Of a stretch of 8,769 nt of DNA, positions 1-6,785 are shown piece by piece; the stretch's first letter is position 1, and each line of letters begins with the position of its first letter. The position numbers and the translations under genes were made by a program. Source of the stretch: Bacteroidota bacterium (lineage in GTDB: Bacteria; Bacteroidota; Kryptoniia; Kryptoniales; JAKASW01); the NCBI GenBank assembly GCA_021796055.1, contig JAJYOS010000216.1, positions 1-8,769 on the forward strand. The letters run 5' to 3'. The notes beneath the pieces were generated by a model. The model had not been told where the DNA came from. It did no database searches and saw only the letters and a program-made list of their open reading frames with translations.

Positions 1-1
1 C

Positions 2-316
2 TGGGGAATGGGCCAGATGATGTTCGCGAAGGTCATAGTGGTCGTGGACAAGGATGTCAACGTTCAAAACACACAGGAAGCGTGGTGGTACGCGCTGAAT
101 AATATCGATCCGCAGAGAGACGTCGTTTTCACGAAGGGGCCTGCCGACGTCCTCGACCATTCTGCCCAGCATTTCAGCTTTGGAAGCAAGATGGGAATCG
201 ACGGCACCCGGAAATGGCCCGACGAAGGTTTCACAAGGCCATGGCCTGACAAGATTTCAATGACGGACGAGATCAAGAAGCTCGTCGACTCGAAGTGGAA
301 GTCTTACGGAATTTAA
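2..316 (+). CDS. UbiD-family decarboxylase, C-terminal end (5' truncated by window edge)
   Basis: About the last 104 residues of a UbiD-family (prenylated-FMN) decarboxylase. The reading frame is open to the window edge, so the true start lies upstream; the ATG at 8 is internal. The C-terminal signature is clear: a GQMMFAKVIVVVD strand, DKDVNVQ, NNIDPQRDV, GPADVLDH, GSKMGIDGTRKWPDEG, then RPWPD and a terminal helix. UbiD enzymes decarboxylate aromatic or unsaturated acids using prenylated FMN made by UbiX. Homologues with this tail in menaquinone-making bacteria are usually annotated as menaquinone-biosynthesis decarboxylases, acting on a polyprenylated aromatic intermediate. The cofactor and catalytic residues lie upstream and cannot be checked. 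The gene ends 58 nt before the next chosen start, so co-transcription is possible. Family assignment is strong; the substrate is inference. Confidence 0.9.
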   Translation, partial: WGMGQMMFAKVIVVVDKDVNVQNTQEAWWYALNNIDPQRDVVFTKGPADVLDHSAQHFSFGSKMGIDGTRKWPDEGFTRPWPDKISMTDEIKKLVDSKWKSYGI

Positions 317-320
317 ATCA

Positions 321-353
321 GAATTTTGAATTATGAATTTTGAATTCTCAATT
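321..353. repeat. AT-rich intergenic direct repeat, 14-nt period
   Basis: The 12-mer GAATTTTGAATT occurs at 321-332 and again at 335-346, separated by AT, giving two copies with a 14-nt period. It is followed by AATTCTCAATT (343-353), an 11-mer that recurs at 7896-7906 just upstream of the hydrolase gene. Together with the bases after it, the block forms an A+T-rich island between the UbiD stop and the lipoprotein start. It contains the ATG at 333, which argues against that codon as a true start. The role is unknown; promoter-proximal DNA or a small dispersed intergenic repeat is possible. Confidence 0.6.
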
Positions 354-374
354 GGAATTAAGAAGCACAGAGGA

Positions 375-833
375 ATGACGAAGAATCTCTTCCTCTTGCT
401 GACAGTAGCGCTACCGCTTCTTCTTGTGTCGTGCTCGAAAAATCCGCGGCAGTTTCAGGAAGAGGGTATGAAGGCTTACGTGGCCGGCGATTATGCTAAA
501 GCTCAGGACTTTTTTGCCGATGGAATAAAGAAAGAAGGTTCCAGGGAACTCTATGCAGGATTTATCGCGGCAAACCTCGTGACAGGAAAATATCCGCAGA
601 TAAACGCTGCTTACAATACGTTGTGCGATGATATCCACGCATCGCTCGTCAACCTGTACGGGAAAAGGTCCGTTCAAGCCCTCGGAGTCACGAGCGGGTT
701 GACGCCGTACAAAATTGCCGGCGGGAATCAAGTGCCCTCAGACTATCCGCAGACTATTATGCTCCAGGAGAATGCCGATTTCAGCGGATACCTTACTATC
801 AAGGGACAAATCGACAGCATATTGAGGAAATGA
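375..833 (+). CDS. Small TPR-like lipoprotein
   Basis: A 152-residue predicted lipoprotein. From the ATG at 375 it begins MTKN, a hydrophobic h-region, then lipobox L17-V18-S19-C20, so C20 would be lipidated. The residue after it is Ser, not Asp. The mature part opens with a helix pair resembling a tetratricopeptide repeat (EEGMKAYVAGDYAKAQDFF, then GFIAANLVTGKY), followed by about 80 residues I do not recognise. An in-frame ATG at 333 would add 14 non-signal-like residues and lies in the AT-rich repeat, so 375 is preferred; AGAGGA directly precedes it, with unusually short spacing. The stop overlaps the next start (ATGA, 830-833), implying translational coupling with the M1-like protein. A periplasmic scaffold or adaptor role is inference; no specific family was recognised. 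Confidence 0.8.
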   Translation: MTKNLFLLLTVALPLLLVSCSKNPRQFQEEGMKAYVAGDYAKAQDFFADGIKKEGSRELYAGFIAANLVTGKYPQINAAYNTLCDDIHASLVNLYGKRSVQALGVTSGLTPYKIAGGNQVPSDYPQTIMLQENADFSGYLTIKGQIDSILRK

Positions 834-2866
834 GATCTCCTTTGGGAGGTAAATTCATTGGGTCGCGATGGAGCTACCGCCGCCGCTTTCTTCTCCACAC
901 ATCAGTCGTCTTCTCGTTCCTTCTGTTTTTCTCTTGCGTTGCCGTAGCAAGACTTTCGGGCAAACGGATCGCTAACTATTCTATCGACGTTCAACTTAAT
1001 CCCCGCGCAAATTCGATTGACGGACGCGAGGTCCTCGTGTGGCATAACACCACGAGCCATAACGCCGCAAGCCTGTTTTTTCATCTAGATCCGAACGCGT
1101 TTAAGAGCGATAATACCGCGTATATGACAGGAAGAGGACGCACCATTTCAGCTTCTGCCTGCGGATGGATAAACATAATTGGCATCGCCGACCTTCGGAC
1201 AAACACCGATCTGACAGATCAGATCCAATACGTTCATCCAGACGACGGTGACACGAGTGACAGTACTGTTATGATGGTACAGCTGCCCTCACCCGTCGGC
1301 CCGGGAGACTCGATCGCAATATCGATCGATTTTAACGAGCAATTGCCGGAGGCGATTTTAGGGCGCGGCTGGGCGCCAGGTTCGAAATTCTATCTCGTCT
1401 CAAAGTGGTTCCCTAAAATTGGTGTATTTCGGAATGGGGCTTGGAATTGTCGTCAGGTCCGCGCCTTGAGCGGTTCTTTCGCGGATTTCGGCGCGTATGA
1501 CGTGAAGATTACCGTCCCGGGCGGATACAAGGTTGGCGCGACCGGTGAGGAAGTCGGAATGTCGCCGAACTCGAACGGTACCCTCACGTTTCACTACTCA
1601 ACCGACGATGTCCACGACTTCGCCTGGACCGCCTCTCCTGACTTCGTGAGTATCACTCGCGAGTTCAAGTACCCAGGTCTTCCGGACACAAAGGTTTTAC
1701 TCCTGCTTCAGCGCGATCACCGCTCGATGGCGCGCAGATATCTCTCGGCGGTAGACACGGCGATGAAGTACTTCGGCTTATGGTACGGGCCTTATCCTTA
1801 CCCTGTGCTGACTGTCGTCGATCTCCCACGGACGATGCGGGGTGGGAGGTCGTTCGCCGAGAACAGAAGCGAATTCGAGTCCCCCACCCTAATTGCCGTC
1901 GGCGCTTCAGTTTACACGCTTAAGAACTCCCTCTCGCTGGAAGCGGCCACGATACGAGAGCTTGGATACCAGTACTGGTACGGTGTTGTCGCGAACAGCG
2001 GTTTCGAGAACGCCTGGCTCGACAAAGGATTGGATTTGTATTCATCGGGGAGAGTCTTGGAGAAAGCGTATGGCCCTCGCGCTTCAATATTCAAACTCGG
2101 AGGCGTGTACCCTGTTTACATGCAACCTATAGCGACGGTACTAGGGGTCCCGGTCGCGTCGATTATTGGGAAGGTGTGGATCCGCGAACCATATGAAAAG
2201 CTCTCCCGCTATTTGAGGAACTCGAAGACAAATGCCATTTCCGATTACGGACGTCGAAGTCCGGGCAGAAGTGCGAGCAACACTCTGTTGTATGAAAAGC
2301 CTGATCTTCTCCTATGGACGCTAGAAGGCGTTCTGGGGAAGGATACGATGGCGACTGTACTGAAGACTTACTTCAACGAATTTAAATTCAGGCACCCGAC
2401 TCCCGCGGATTTTGAGAATGAGTGTCAACAGATGTCAGGAAGGAACCTCGCGTGGTTTTTCAATCAGTTTGTTGATGGTACAGGCACTGTAGACTTTGCC
2501 GTAAAGTCGATCAACTATTTTCAGGAAACCGATCTCGGCACGGGTGCATCGAGCTATTACACTACGGTCGTCGTTGCCCGGAACGGCGAGGTTAAGATGC
2601 CGGTCGAAGTTCGCCTGGCGCTTGATGACGGCACTGCGGTAGACACTTTGTGGAATGGAGAGAGCAGGTGGCAATCGTTTAGCTTTAAGACCAGCGCTCC
2701 TCCCGATTATGCCGTGGTGGATCCCGCCGGAAAGATTCCGCTCGACACAGACTACTCGAATAACAGTCTCCGACTTCATTCGTACTTTTTGCCGGTGTTG
2801 AAATGGGCGGGGAGGATATTCAATTATTTCCAGAATATGCTTTTGAACATGGGGACGTTGGTTTGA
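830..2866 (+). CDS. Secreted M1-aminopeptidase homologue lacking zinc ligands (probable pseudopeptidase)
   Basis: A 678-residue protein with an N-terminal export signal (R17-R19, a hydrophobic run to about A40, possible cleavage after AVA). It then has the M1 (gluzincin) layout: N-terminal beta-domain at about 45-270 (KWFPKIGVF, ADFGAYDVKITVP), catalytic-like domain at about 280-500, and a C-terminal part with the family-typical NLAWFFNQFVDGTGT. Active M1 enzymes use HExxH-18-E to bind zinc. The aligned positions here read R376-E377-L378-G379-Y380 and K399, so all three ligands are replaced. The general-base Glu (E377), a Glu in the exopeptidase-loop position (E350) and the Tyr before the EKG-like motif (Y488) remain. 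Hydrolysis is therefore unlikely; a binding or structural role is inferred. The start overlaps the lipoprotein stop (ATGA). A strong GGGAGGT at 844-850 sits seven bases before an in-frame ATT at 857, a possible rare start. Confidence 0.88.
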   Translation: MRSPLGGKFIGSRWSYRRRFLLHTSVVFSFLLFFSCVAVARLSGKRIANYSIDVQLNPRANSIDGREVLVWHNTTSHNAASLFFHLDPNAFKSDNTAYMTGRGRTISASACGWINIIGIADLRTNTDLTDQIQYVHPDDGDTSDSTVMMVQLPSPVGPGDSIAISIDFNEQLPEAILGRGWAPGSKFYLVSKWFPKIGVFRNGAWNCRQVRALSGSFADFGAYDVKITVPGGYKVGATGEEVGMSPNSNGTLTFHYSTDDVHDFAWTASPDFVSITREFKYPGLPDTKVLLLLQRDHRSMARRYLSAVDTAMKYFGLWYGPYPYPVLTVVDLPRTMRGGRSFAENRSEFESPTLIAVGASVYTLKNSLSLEAATIRELGYQYWYGVVANSGFENAWLDKGLDLYSSGRVLEKAYGPRASIFKLGGVYPVYMQPIATVLGVPVASIIGKVWIREPYEKLSRYLRNSKTNAISDYGRRSPGRSASNTLLYEKPDLLLWTLEGVLGKDTMATVLKTYFNEFKFRHPTPADFENECQQMSGRNLAWFFNQFVDGTGTVDFAVKSINYFQETDLGTGASSYYTTVVVARNGEVKMPVEVRLALDDGTAVDTLWNGESRWQSFSFKTSAPPDYAVVDPAGKIPLDTDYSNNSLRLHSYFLPVLKWAGRIFNYFQNMLLNMGTLV

Positions 2867-2889
2867 ATATCGGCGCACCTAGAGCACTA

Positions 2890-3762
2890 ATGTTGGGAGT
2901 TGGGAGATCGCTTAAGAACTGGAGGCTTTGGGGTATTTTTTACGCGCTGAATTTTCTCTTCGCCGCGGTTCTTGCTCTCCCTTTTGTGGTAATCTTCATG
3001 AGGAGCGTGTCGAAGAGTCTTGTGGGGACCTCTCTCCTTTCAGGCTTCAGTTATCGATGGTACGTGGAATTCATGCATGCGAACGGAAAATATTTCAGCT
3101 CGCTCTTTCCGCAGGTCGTACTACTCTTCGCTCTTTACATGTTGGTCGAGGCATTTCTTGCCGGTGGATTCTTATCGTCGTTTGCTGCGGGAGGAAAGAC
3201 TAAGCTGACGGCATTCGTTTCTCACTGCGCTTCAAAAGTTTTCCCGATTCTTGCTGTAACGCTCGCGGAGGTGTTGATCCTCTTCCTTTTGTTCGAACTG
3301 AATACTGTTTGGGCCGCCGCAAACAGAGAAGCCGCGCGGAATGCCGTCACCGACTACCAGGTATTGCATGCGGAGCTTTGGCGATACGCCGTGGTCGTGA
3401 TATTTTTTTCTCTCGTTAGCATTGTGTCTGATTTTGCACGAGCGGCGGTGGCGATCGATGACGAGACTTTTATCGGTAAAGTGATGCGAGGTCTATCGTT
3501 CGTGATGAAGCATCCGCTTTCATCGATGGGTGTGTATGGCGGCGCGGTTGTCTTTAGCGCCTCGGTGATCGCCGGCTGGTTCTATCTTGATTCCATTATC
3601 CGCGCTTTGGACGTAAATGGAGTTGTGCTGGAAATAGTCGTCGGCCAGATATTTGTTTTGCTTAGAATTTTCTCCAAGCTTATCTTTTACGCCGGAGAAG
3701 CTGCTCTGTACAAAGAGAACCAGATTGAAGTAATTAAAGTTAAACCGGAAATGCTGGAGTAA
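2890..3762 (+). CDS. Multipass membrane protein of unknown function
   Basis: About 290 residues with six hydrophobic segments at roughly 14-36, 75-97, 117-135, 164-180, 213-233 and 244-268. A soluble loop lies at about 185-210 (FARAAVAIDDETFIGKVMRG) and the tail is basic and charged. No enzymatic motif or named family was recognised. The frame is open back to an ATG at 2803, but that start would overlap the M1-like gene by 64 nt, adds 29 non-hydrophobic residues and lacks a Shine-Dalgarno. I prefer ATG 2890, preceded by a weak AGAG at 2881-2884. A TTG at 2863 overlapping the upstream stop (TTGA) is another option. Position between the M1-like protein and def in a compact block suggests co-transcription and possibly a membrane partner for the M1-like protein; this is inference. 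Confidence 0.82.
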   Translation: MLGVGRSLKNWRLWGIFYALNFLFAAVLALPFVVIFMRSVSKSLVGTSLLSGFSYRWYVEFMHANGKYFSSLFPQVVLLFALYMLVEAFLAGGFLSSFAAGGKTKLTAFVSHCASKVFPILAVTLAEVLILFLLFELNTVWAAANREAARNAVTDYQVLHAELWRYAVVVIFFSLVSIVSDFARAAVAIDDETFIGKVMRGLSFVMKHPLSSMGVYGGAVVFSASVIAGWFYLDSIIRALDVNGVVLEIVVGQIFVLLRIFSKLIFYAGEAALYKENQIEVIKVKPEMLE

Positions 3763-3769
3763 TATTGCC

Positions 3770-4330
3770 ATGATTATGCCGATTCACATGTACGGGACGA
3801 AAGTGTGGGATTCGCCCGCGAAAAAAGTTACGAAGTTCGACGATAACCTCGTGGGATTAATACGCGACATGTTCGAAACGATGCATAACGCGGATGGAGT
3901 CGGCCTTGCGGCGAACCAGGTCGGCCTCCAGCTTTCGCTGGCCGTGATCGACATTTCGGTCATGGATGATTACGCTTCGGAGCATCCTCTGGTTGTCATT
4001 AATCCTGAGATCCTCGAAAGCAGCGGTGAACAAACCGCGGAGGAGGGATGCCTAAGCATTCCCGGCATTCATGATGAGGTGACGCGTGCGCAGGAGATAA
4101 GGGTCAGATTTACAGACGGGAATTTCGAGCGCGTTGAAAAGGAATTGTCGGGGATGTGGGCGCGTGTGTTCCAGCACGAATATGACCACCTCCAACAGAA
4201 GTTCTTCATTAACAGGCTCTCAAGCGTGAAGAGGCAGATACTCAAACCTAAACTCGCCAAGATCAAGAGGAATGACGTCAGGGCAAAGTATCCGGTCTTT
4301 TCAGCCATCGAAGAAAAGAAGTCCAGGTAG
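3770..4330 (+). CDS. def: Peptide deformylase
   Basis: A 186-residue cytoplasmic metalloenzyme that removes the N-formyl group from the initiator methionine of new proteins. All three family motifs are present: G43-VGLAAN-Q50 (motif 1), E92-G-C94-L-S (motif 2, metal-ligand Cys94) and Q135-H136-E137-Y-D-H140 (motif 3, ligands His136 and His140, catalytic Glu137). Length is normal for the family, with a basic C-terminal extension after about residue 150. The N-terminus (MIMPIHMYG) fits the usual start of the family. A GGAG at 3756-3759 is spaced 10 nt from the ATG at 3770; a second in-frame ATG at 3776 is possible. It starts 7 nt after the membrane-protein stop, so it is probably in the same transcript. 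No fmt gene is visible beside it. Confidence 0.97.
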   Translation: MIMPIHMYGTKVWDSPAKKVTKFDDNLVGLIRDMFETMHNADGVGLAANQVGLQLSLAVIDISVMDDYASEHPLVVINPEILESSGEQTAEEGCLSIPGIHDEVTRAQEIRVRFTDGNFERVEKELSGMWARVFQHEYDHLQQKFFINRLSSVKRQILKPKLAKIKRNDVRAKYPVFSAIEEKKSR

Positions 4331-4349
4331 CGTTAACCCTAGCTTAACG
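4331..4349. other. Inverted repeat at the convergent gene junction
   Basis: CGTTAA (4331-4336) and TTAACG (4344-4349) form a 6-bp inverted repeat with a 7-nt loop. It begins directly after the def stop and covers the GWxTD gene's stop at 4339-4341. It could be a weak bidirectional 3'-end structure, but neither strand has a U-tract after it, so I do not call it an intrinsic terminator. Confidence 0.35.
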
Positions 4350-5625
4350 AGCTCGTCTGCACAAGCCTGTAGTCTCCCGTCCCAAATTCGTCCAGAAAAA
4401 CGAATTCAAGTTTCACGTTGTAATAATACCAGATCTGGTAAGGCGGAGTGGTGAAATCTTCGTCGTGAGTTTCGACCTGATCGGGTGGCCCATATAAAAT
4501 ATAGATCCTGCCGCGGTCGGATTCCCAACCTTGTCCGAGACCTCCTCCAAGGTGAAGATTCGCGTAGTCGACCCTCTTGTAAAACTCGGCTCTCATCGCG
4601 GATGCCTTCTCCTTGTTGCCGTCCGCGCGCGTGAGCCAGAAGTCCAGGAATCGCTGGCGTCTTTCCTCAAATGTCCCCTTCTTAAGCAGCGCGATCTCCT
4701 CTGGAGTCGTGATGTAAATAAGCGGCCGGATCTCCTGGTCAAGTTCCGCGGGATTTGCCGGTATGCTGCTCCTGAGTATCCTGAAGACAGACTCTGAGCT
4801 GCTCTCCGCTTTCCCCTTCTTCACGGTCAGCTTGAACTGGTATGTCCCGGCGGCAAGCATCTGCGTCTCGATGGGCAGCTTGTATTTTTGAACTCTGTTT
4901 GCCTGGGTGATATCAATCGTCGTGTCGATGGAAGTAGGCGATTCAATGGACTTCGCCAGGGCGTGCAGCGAGAAGGTTGCCGGTGCGTCCTTCATCGTCA
5001 CGTAGAAATCGGCGAGAAGCGTGTCTTCACGGCTCCTCAGAATATCTATAGGTATCCCGCTGGTGTCCTCGTTGTTATAGAGGAGAATGTCGCTGATAGC
5101 CAGCGGACTCTTCAGGAAATCCTTGAAGGTATGCGTTATTTCCCTTGAGGAAGTATGGTCAGTGTTGTAATCATACAACTTGAGTATGATGTAGTACTTT
5201 CCCGGCTTCAGAATTACCCTGTCCCTCACTGTATCGAAAGCCGTGACGGAATTAGTCATTGCGTAATGTGGAACGGTTATCTTCTTGTCGAAGATGTTCG
5301 AATAAACGACGTCGGTGAGCTGTTTGTCGGCGAACACATTTACAGAGAATTGATAATGCGCGAAGAACCCGGAATCCGTGTGGACAAAGACCACGTCGTC
5401 ATATCTGATCCTTGCGTAAAGTTCGCTTACCGAGGAGTCGCTCTTCATGAGCGGGTAATTCACGATGAAGAATCCGAAACGCGGCGGGAATAATGTGTTC
5501 TTGAAATCCGCGGCGAAAGAATGTATCGCTGGGCTGCAACCCGATACGAGCACGGTAAGTCCGAAAAGGCCGATGGCAAGCGCGGCGATACACCCACGCT
5601 TGATGTGTTCACTTATCTTTGTCAT
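4339..5625 (-). CDS. GWxTD-domain lipoprotein
   Basis: A 428-residue lipoprotein: MTKISEHIKRG, a hydrophobic stretch, then lipobox V27-S28-G29-C30. The middle (about 50-280) looks beta-rich, with phrases such as LKPGKYYIILKLYDYN and LAAGTYQFKLTVKKG typical of beta-sandwich folds. The C-terminal third is the GWxTD domain: EEIALLKKGTFEERRQ, FLDFWLTRADG, then G366-W-E-S-D-RGRIYILYGPPD. The signature residue after the variable position is Ser instead of Thr, a conservative change. GWxTD proteins are common in Bacteroidota and relatives, but their biochemical role is not well defined. The gene overlaps the upstream site-2 protease by 17 nt (5609-5625), so the two are very probably co-translated. 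Its own Shine-Dalgarno is weak, consistent with coupling. It ends 8 nt from the convergent def stop. Confidence 0.92.
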   Translation of the reverse strand: MTKISEHIKRGCIAALAIGLFGLTVLVSGCSPAIHSFAADFKNTLFPPRFGFFIVNYPLMKSDSSVSELYARIRYDDVVFVHTDSGFFAHYQFSVNVFADKQLTDVVYSNIFDKKITVPHYAMTNSVTAFDTVRDRVILKPGKYYIILKLYDYNTDHTSSREITHTFKDFLKSPLAISDILLYNNEDTSGIPIDILRSREDTLLADFYVTMKDAPATFSLHALAKSIESPTSIDTTIDITQANRVQKYKLPIETQMLAAGTYQFKLTVKKGKAESSSESVFRILRSSIPANPAELDQEIRPLIYITTPEEIALLKKGTFEERRQRFLDFWLTRADGNKEKASAMRAEFYKRVDYANLHLGGGLGQGWESDRGRIYILYGPPDQVETHDEDFTTPPYQIWYYYNVKLEFVFLDEFGTGDYRLVQTSSLS

Positions 5626-6682
5626 TTAGCACGTCCGATGCTTCAAGGAGCTTTTCAATTGTGATTATTCCGTACAATGTGCCGTCCCGTTCGACGGGGG
5701 CTACTGTCACATGTGATGTTCTCATGGCGGTCAATGCCTCGGTCGCTTTCGCCTCAGGGAGAATGGAAGGAAAGTCCTTCTTCGCTACGTCCTTCACAAG
5801 CGTCTCGTGGAGCCGGTGGTGAAGCGATTCGATCACCGAAGTTCGTGTGAGAATGCCAACAAACTTTCCGTTCTCGACAACTGGAAAGTCGTGCTGGAAG
5901 GTATGGAGAGACTTCTCGACCACGGCGGTCAGTGGCTCATCGGGAGATATTGTCTTAAAATCCGTGATCATGAGATCGCGAACTTCTAATTTCTCAAGTG
6001 TGGATGAAAGCGCTGTCGCCTCGGCTTCCGAACTCGCGCTGCTGAATACGAAAATGCCTATCAATATCAGCCACCAGTTGTAGAAGAAACCAATTATTAT
6101 GAAGCCTATCGCGAATAATTTGCCCACTCCTGCGGCGAGCCTCGTCGCCTCGACGTACTCTGTCTTCATAGCGATCAGTCCGCGGAGTATCCTTCCTCCG
6201 TCCATAGGGTAGGCCGGAACGATGTTGAAGAGGCCTAGCATAACGTTTGCCCAGAAAAGATCGACGATAATACTCCCGCTCTGAAGCGAAATCTCGGAAA
6301 ACTGAAGCGACGGAAATAGAGTCTTTCCGAATAAGAGCAGGACTCCCGCAATCAGGAAGTTCACAGCCGGGCCTGCTACCGTTATCGCCACTTCTTTTAT
6401 GGGATCGCGAGGGATATCGGTTATCTGAGAGACTCCTCCGATCGGGAGAAGGATTATCGATGCGATTTTCAATCCGTAGGATTGAGCTACCAGGCTGTGT
6501 CCAAGCTCGTGTAAGAAGACGCAGAAAAATATCAATACCCAGAACATAAGGCTGTAGAATCCCGCGTAAGGTCCCTGTACGGACGATTCCACATACCAAA
6601 TAAACGCAAGGAGCAGGAGAAATGTAAGATGCACTCTTATCGGGATGCCGAAAAGCCTGCCGACAGGAAGCGACCATCGCAT
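5609..6682 (-). CDS. Site-2 protease family M50 metallopeptidase with C-terminal CBS pair
   Basis: A 357-residue polytopic intramembrane metalloprotease. The zinc site is intact: H58-E59-L-G-H62 in a hydrophobic segment and the third ligand in N153-IVPAYPM-D161-GG. The family's central loop signature (PIGGVSQI, 80-87) and the AGPAVN turn (103-108) are also present. Two CBS domains follow, at about 234-288 and 297-351. This S2P-plus-CBS layout is a known bacterial group; CBS domains usually bind adenosine nucleotides and may gate activity. S2Ps cleave single-pass membrane substrates such as anti-sigma factors or signal-peptide remnants. No anti-sigma or sigma factor is nearby, so the substrate is unknown. 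AAGGA lies about 11 nt before the ATG. The downstream GWxTD lipoprotein gene overlaps its end, hinting at a shared envelope function. Confidence 0.95.
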   Translation of the reverse strand: MRWSLPVGRLFGIPIRVHLTFLLLLAFIWYVESSVQGPYAGFYSLMFWVLIFFCVFLHELGHSLVAQSYGLKIASIILLPIGGVSQITDIPRDPIKEVAITVAGPAVNFLIAGVLLLFGKTLFPSLQFSEISLQSGSIIVDLFWANVMLGLFNIVPAYPMDGGRILRGLIAMKTEYVEATRLAAGVGKLFAIGFIIIGFFYNWWLILIGIFVFSSASSEAEATALSSTLEKLEVRDLMITDFKTISPDEPLTAVVEKSLHTFQHDFPVVENGKFVGILTRTSVIESLHHRLHETLVKDVAKKDFPSILPEAKATEALTAMRTSHVTVAPVERDGTLYGIITIEKLLEASDVLNDKDK

Positions 6683-6705
6683 TTTGACTGAGAATCCTTT
6701 TTATG

Positions 6706-6734
6706 AATTTACCTCTCCCCACTATAAATGACAA
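6706..6734 (-). promoter_or_regulatory. Candidate sigma70-like promoter for the site-2 protease operon
   Basis: On the minus strand, TTGTCA (6729-6734; 5 of 6 matches to TTGACA) is followed after exactly 17 nt by TAAATT (6706-6711; 4 of 6 matches to TATAAT). Transcription would begin near 6699, leaving a short leader containing the AAGGA site at 6694-6698. The elements fit the general bacterial consensus; if the host is a true Bacteroidota member its primary sigma factor prefers other motifs, which lowers confidence. Confidence 0.4.
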
Positions 6735-6785
6735 TTGACGGTTTTTTGTTCCAACTTGACCTTTCATCGAGGGGAACTTATTGAT

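Noticed and set aside
333..374. ATG at 333 as start of the lipoprotein
   Set aside because: It lies inside the AT-rich direct repeat, has no Shine-Dalgarno, and would put 14 extra residues before an otherwise standard lipoprotein signal peptide.
2803..2889. ATG at 2803 as start of the membrane protein
   Set aside because: It would overlap the M1-like gene by 64 nt, lacks a ribosome site and adds a non-hydrophobic extension; later starts fit better, though the exact one stays uncertain.
5994..6767. 257-codon minus-strand frame overlapping the site-2 protease
   Set aside because: It is an out-of-frame shadow on the same strand: the protease frame has intact catalytic motifs throughout, while this one is Arg/Ser-rich with no domain.
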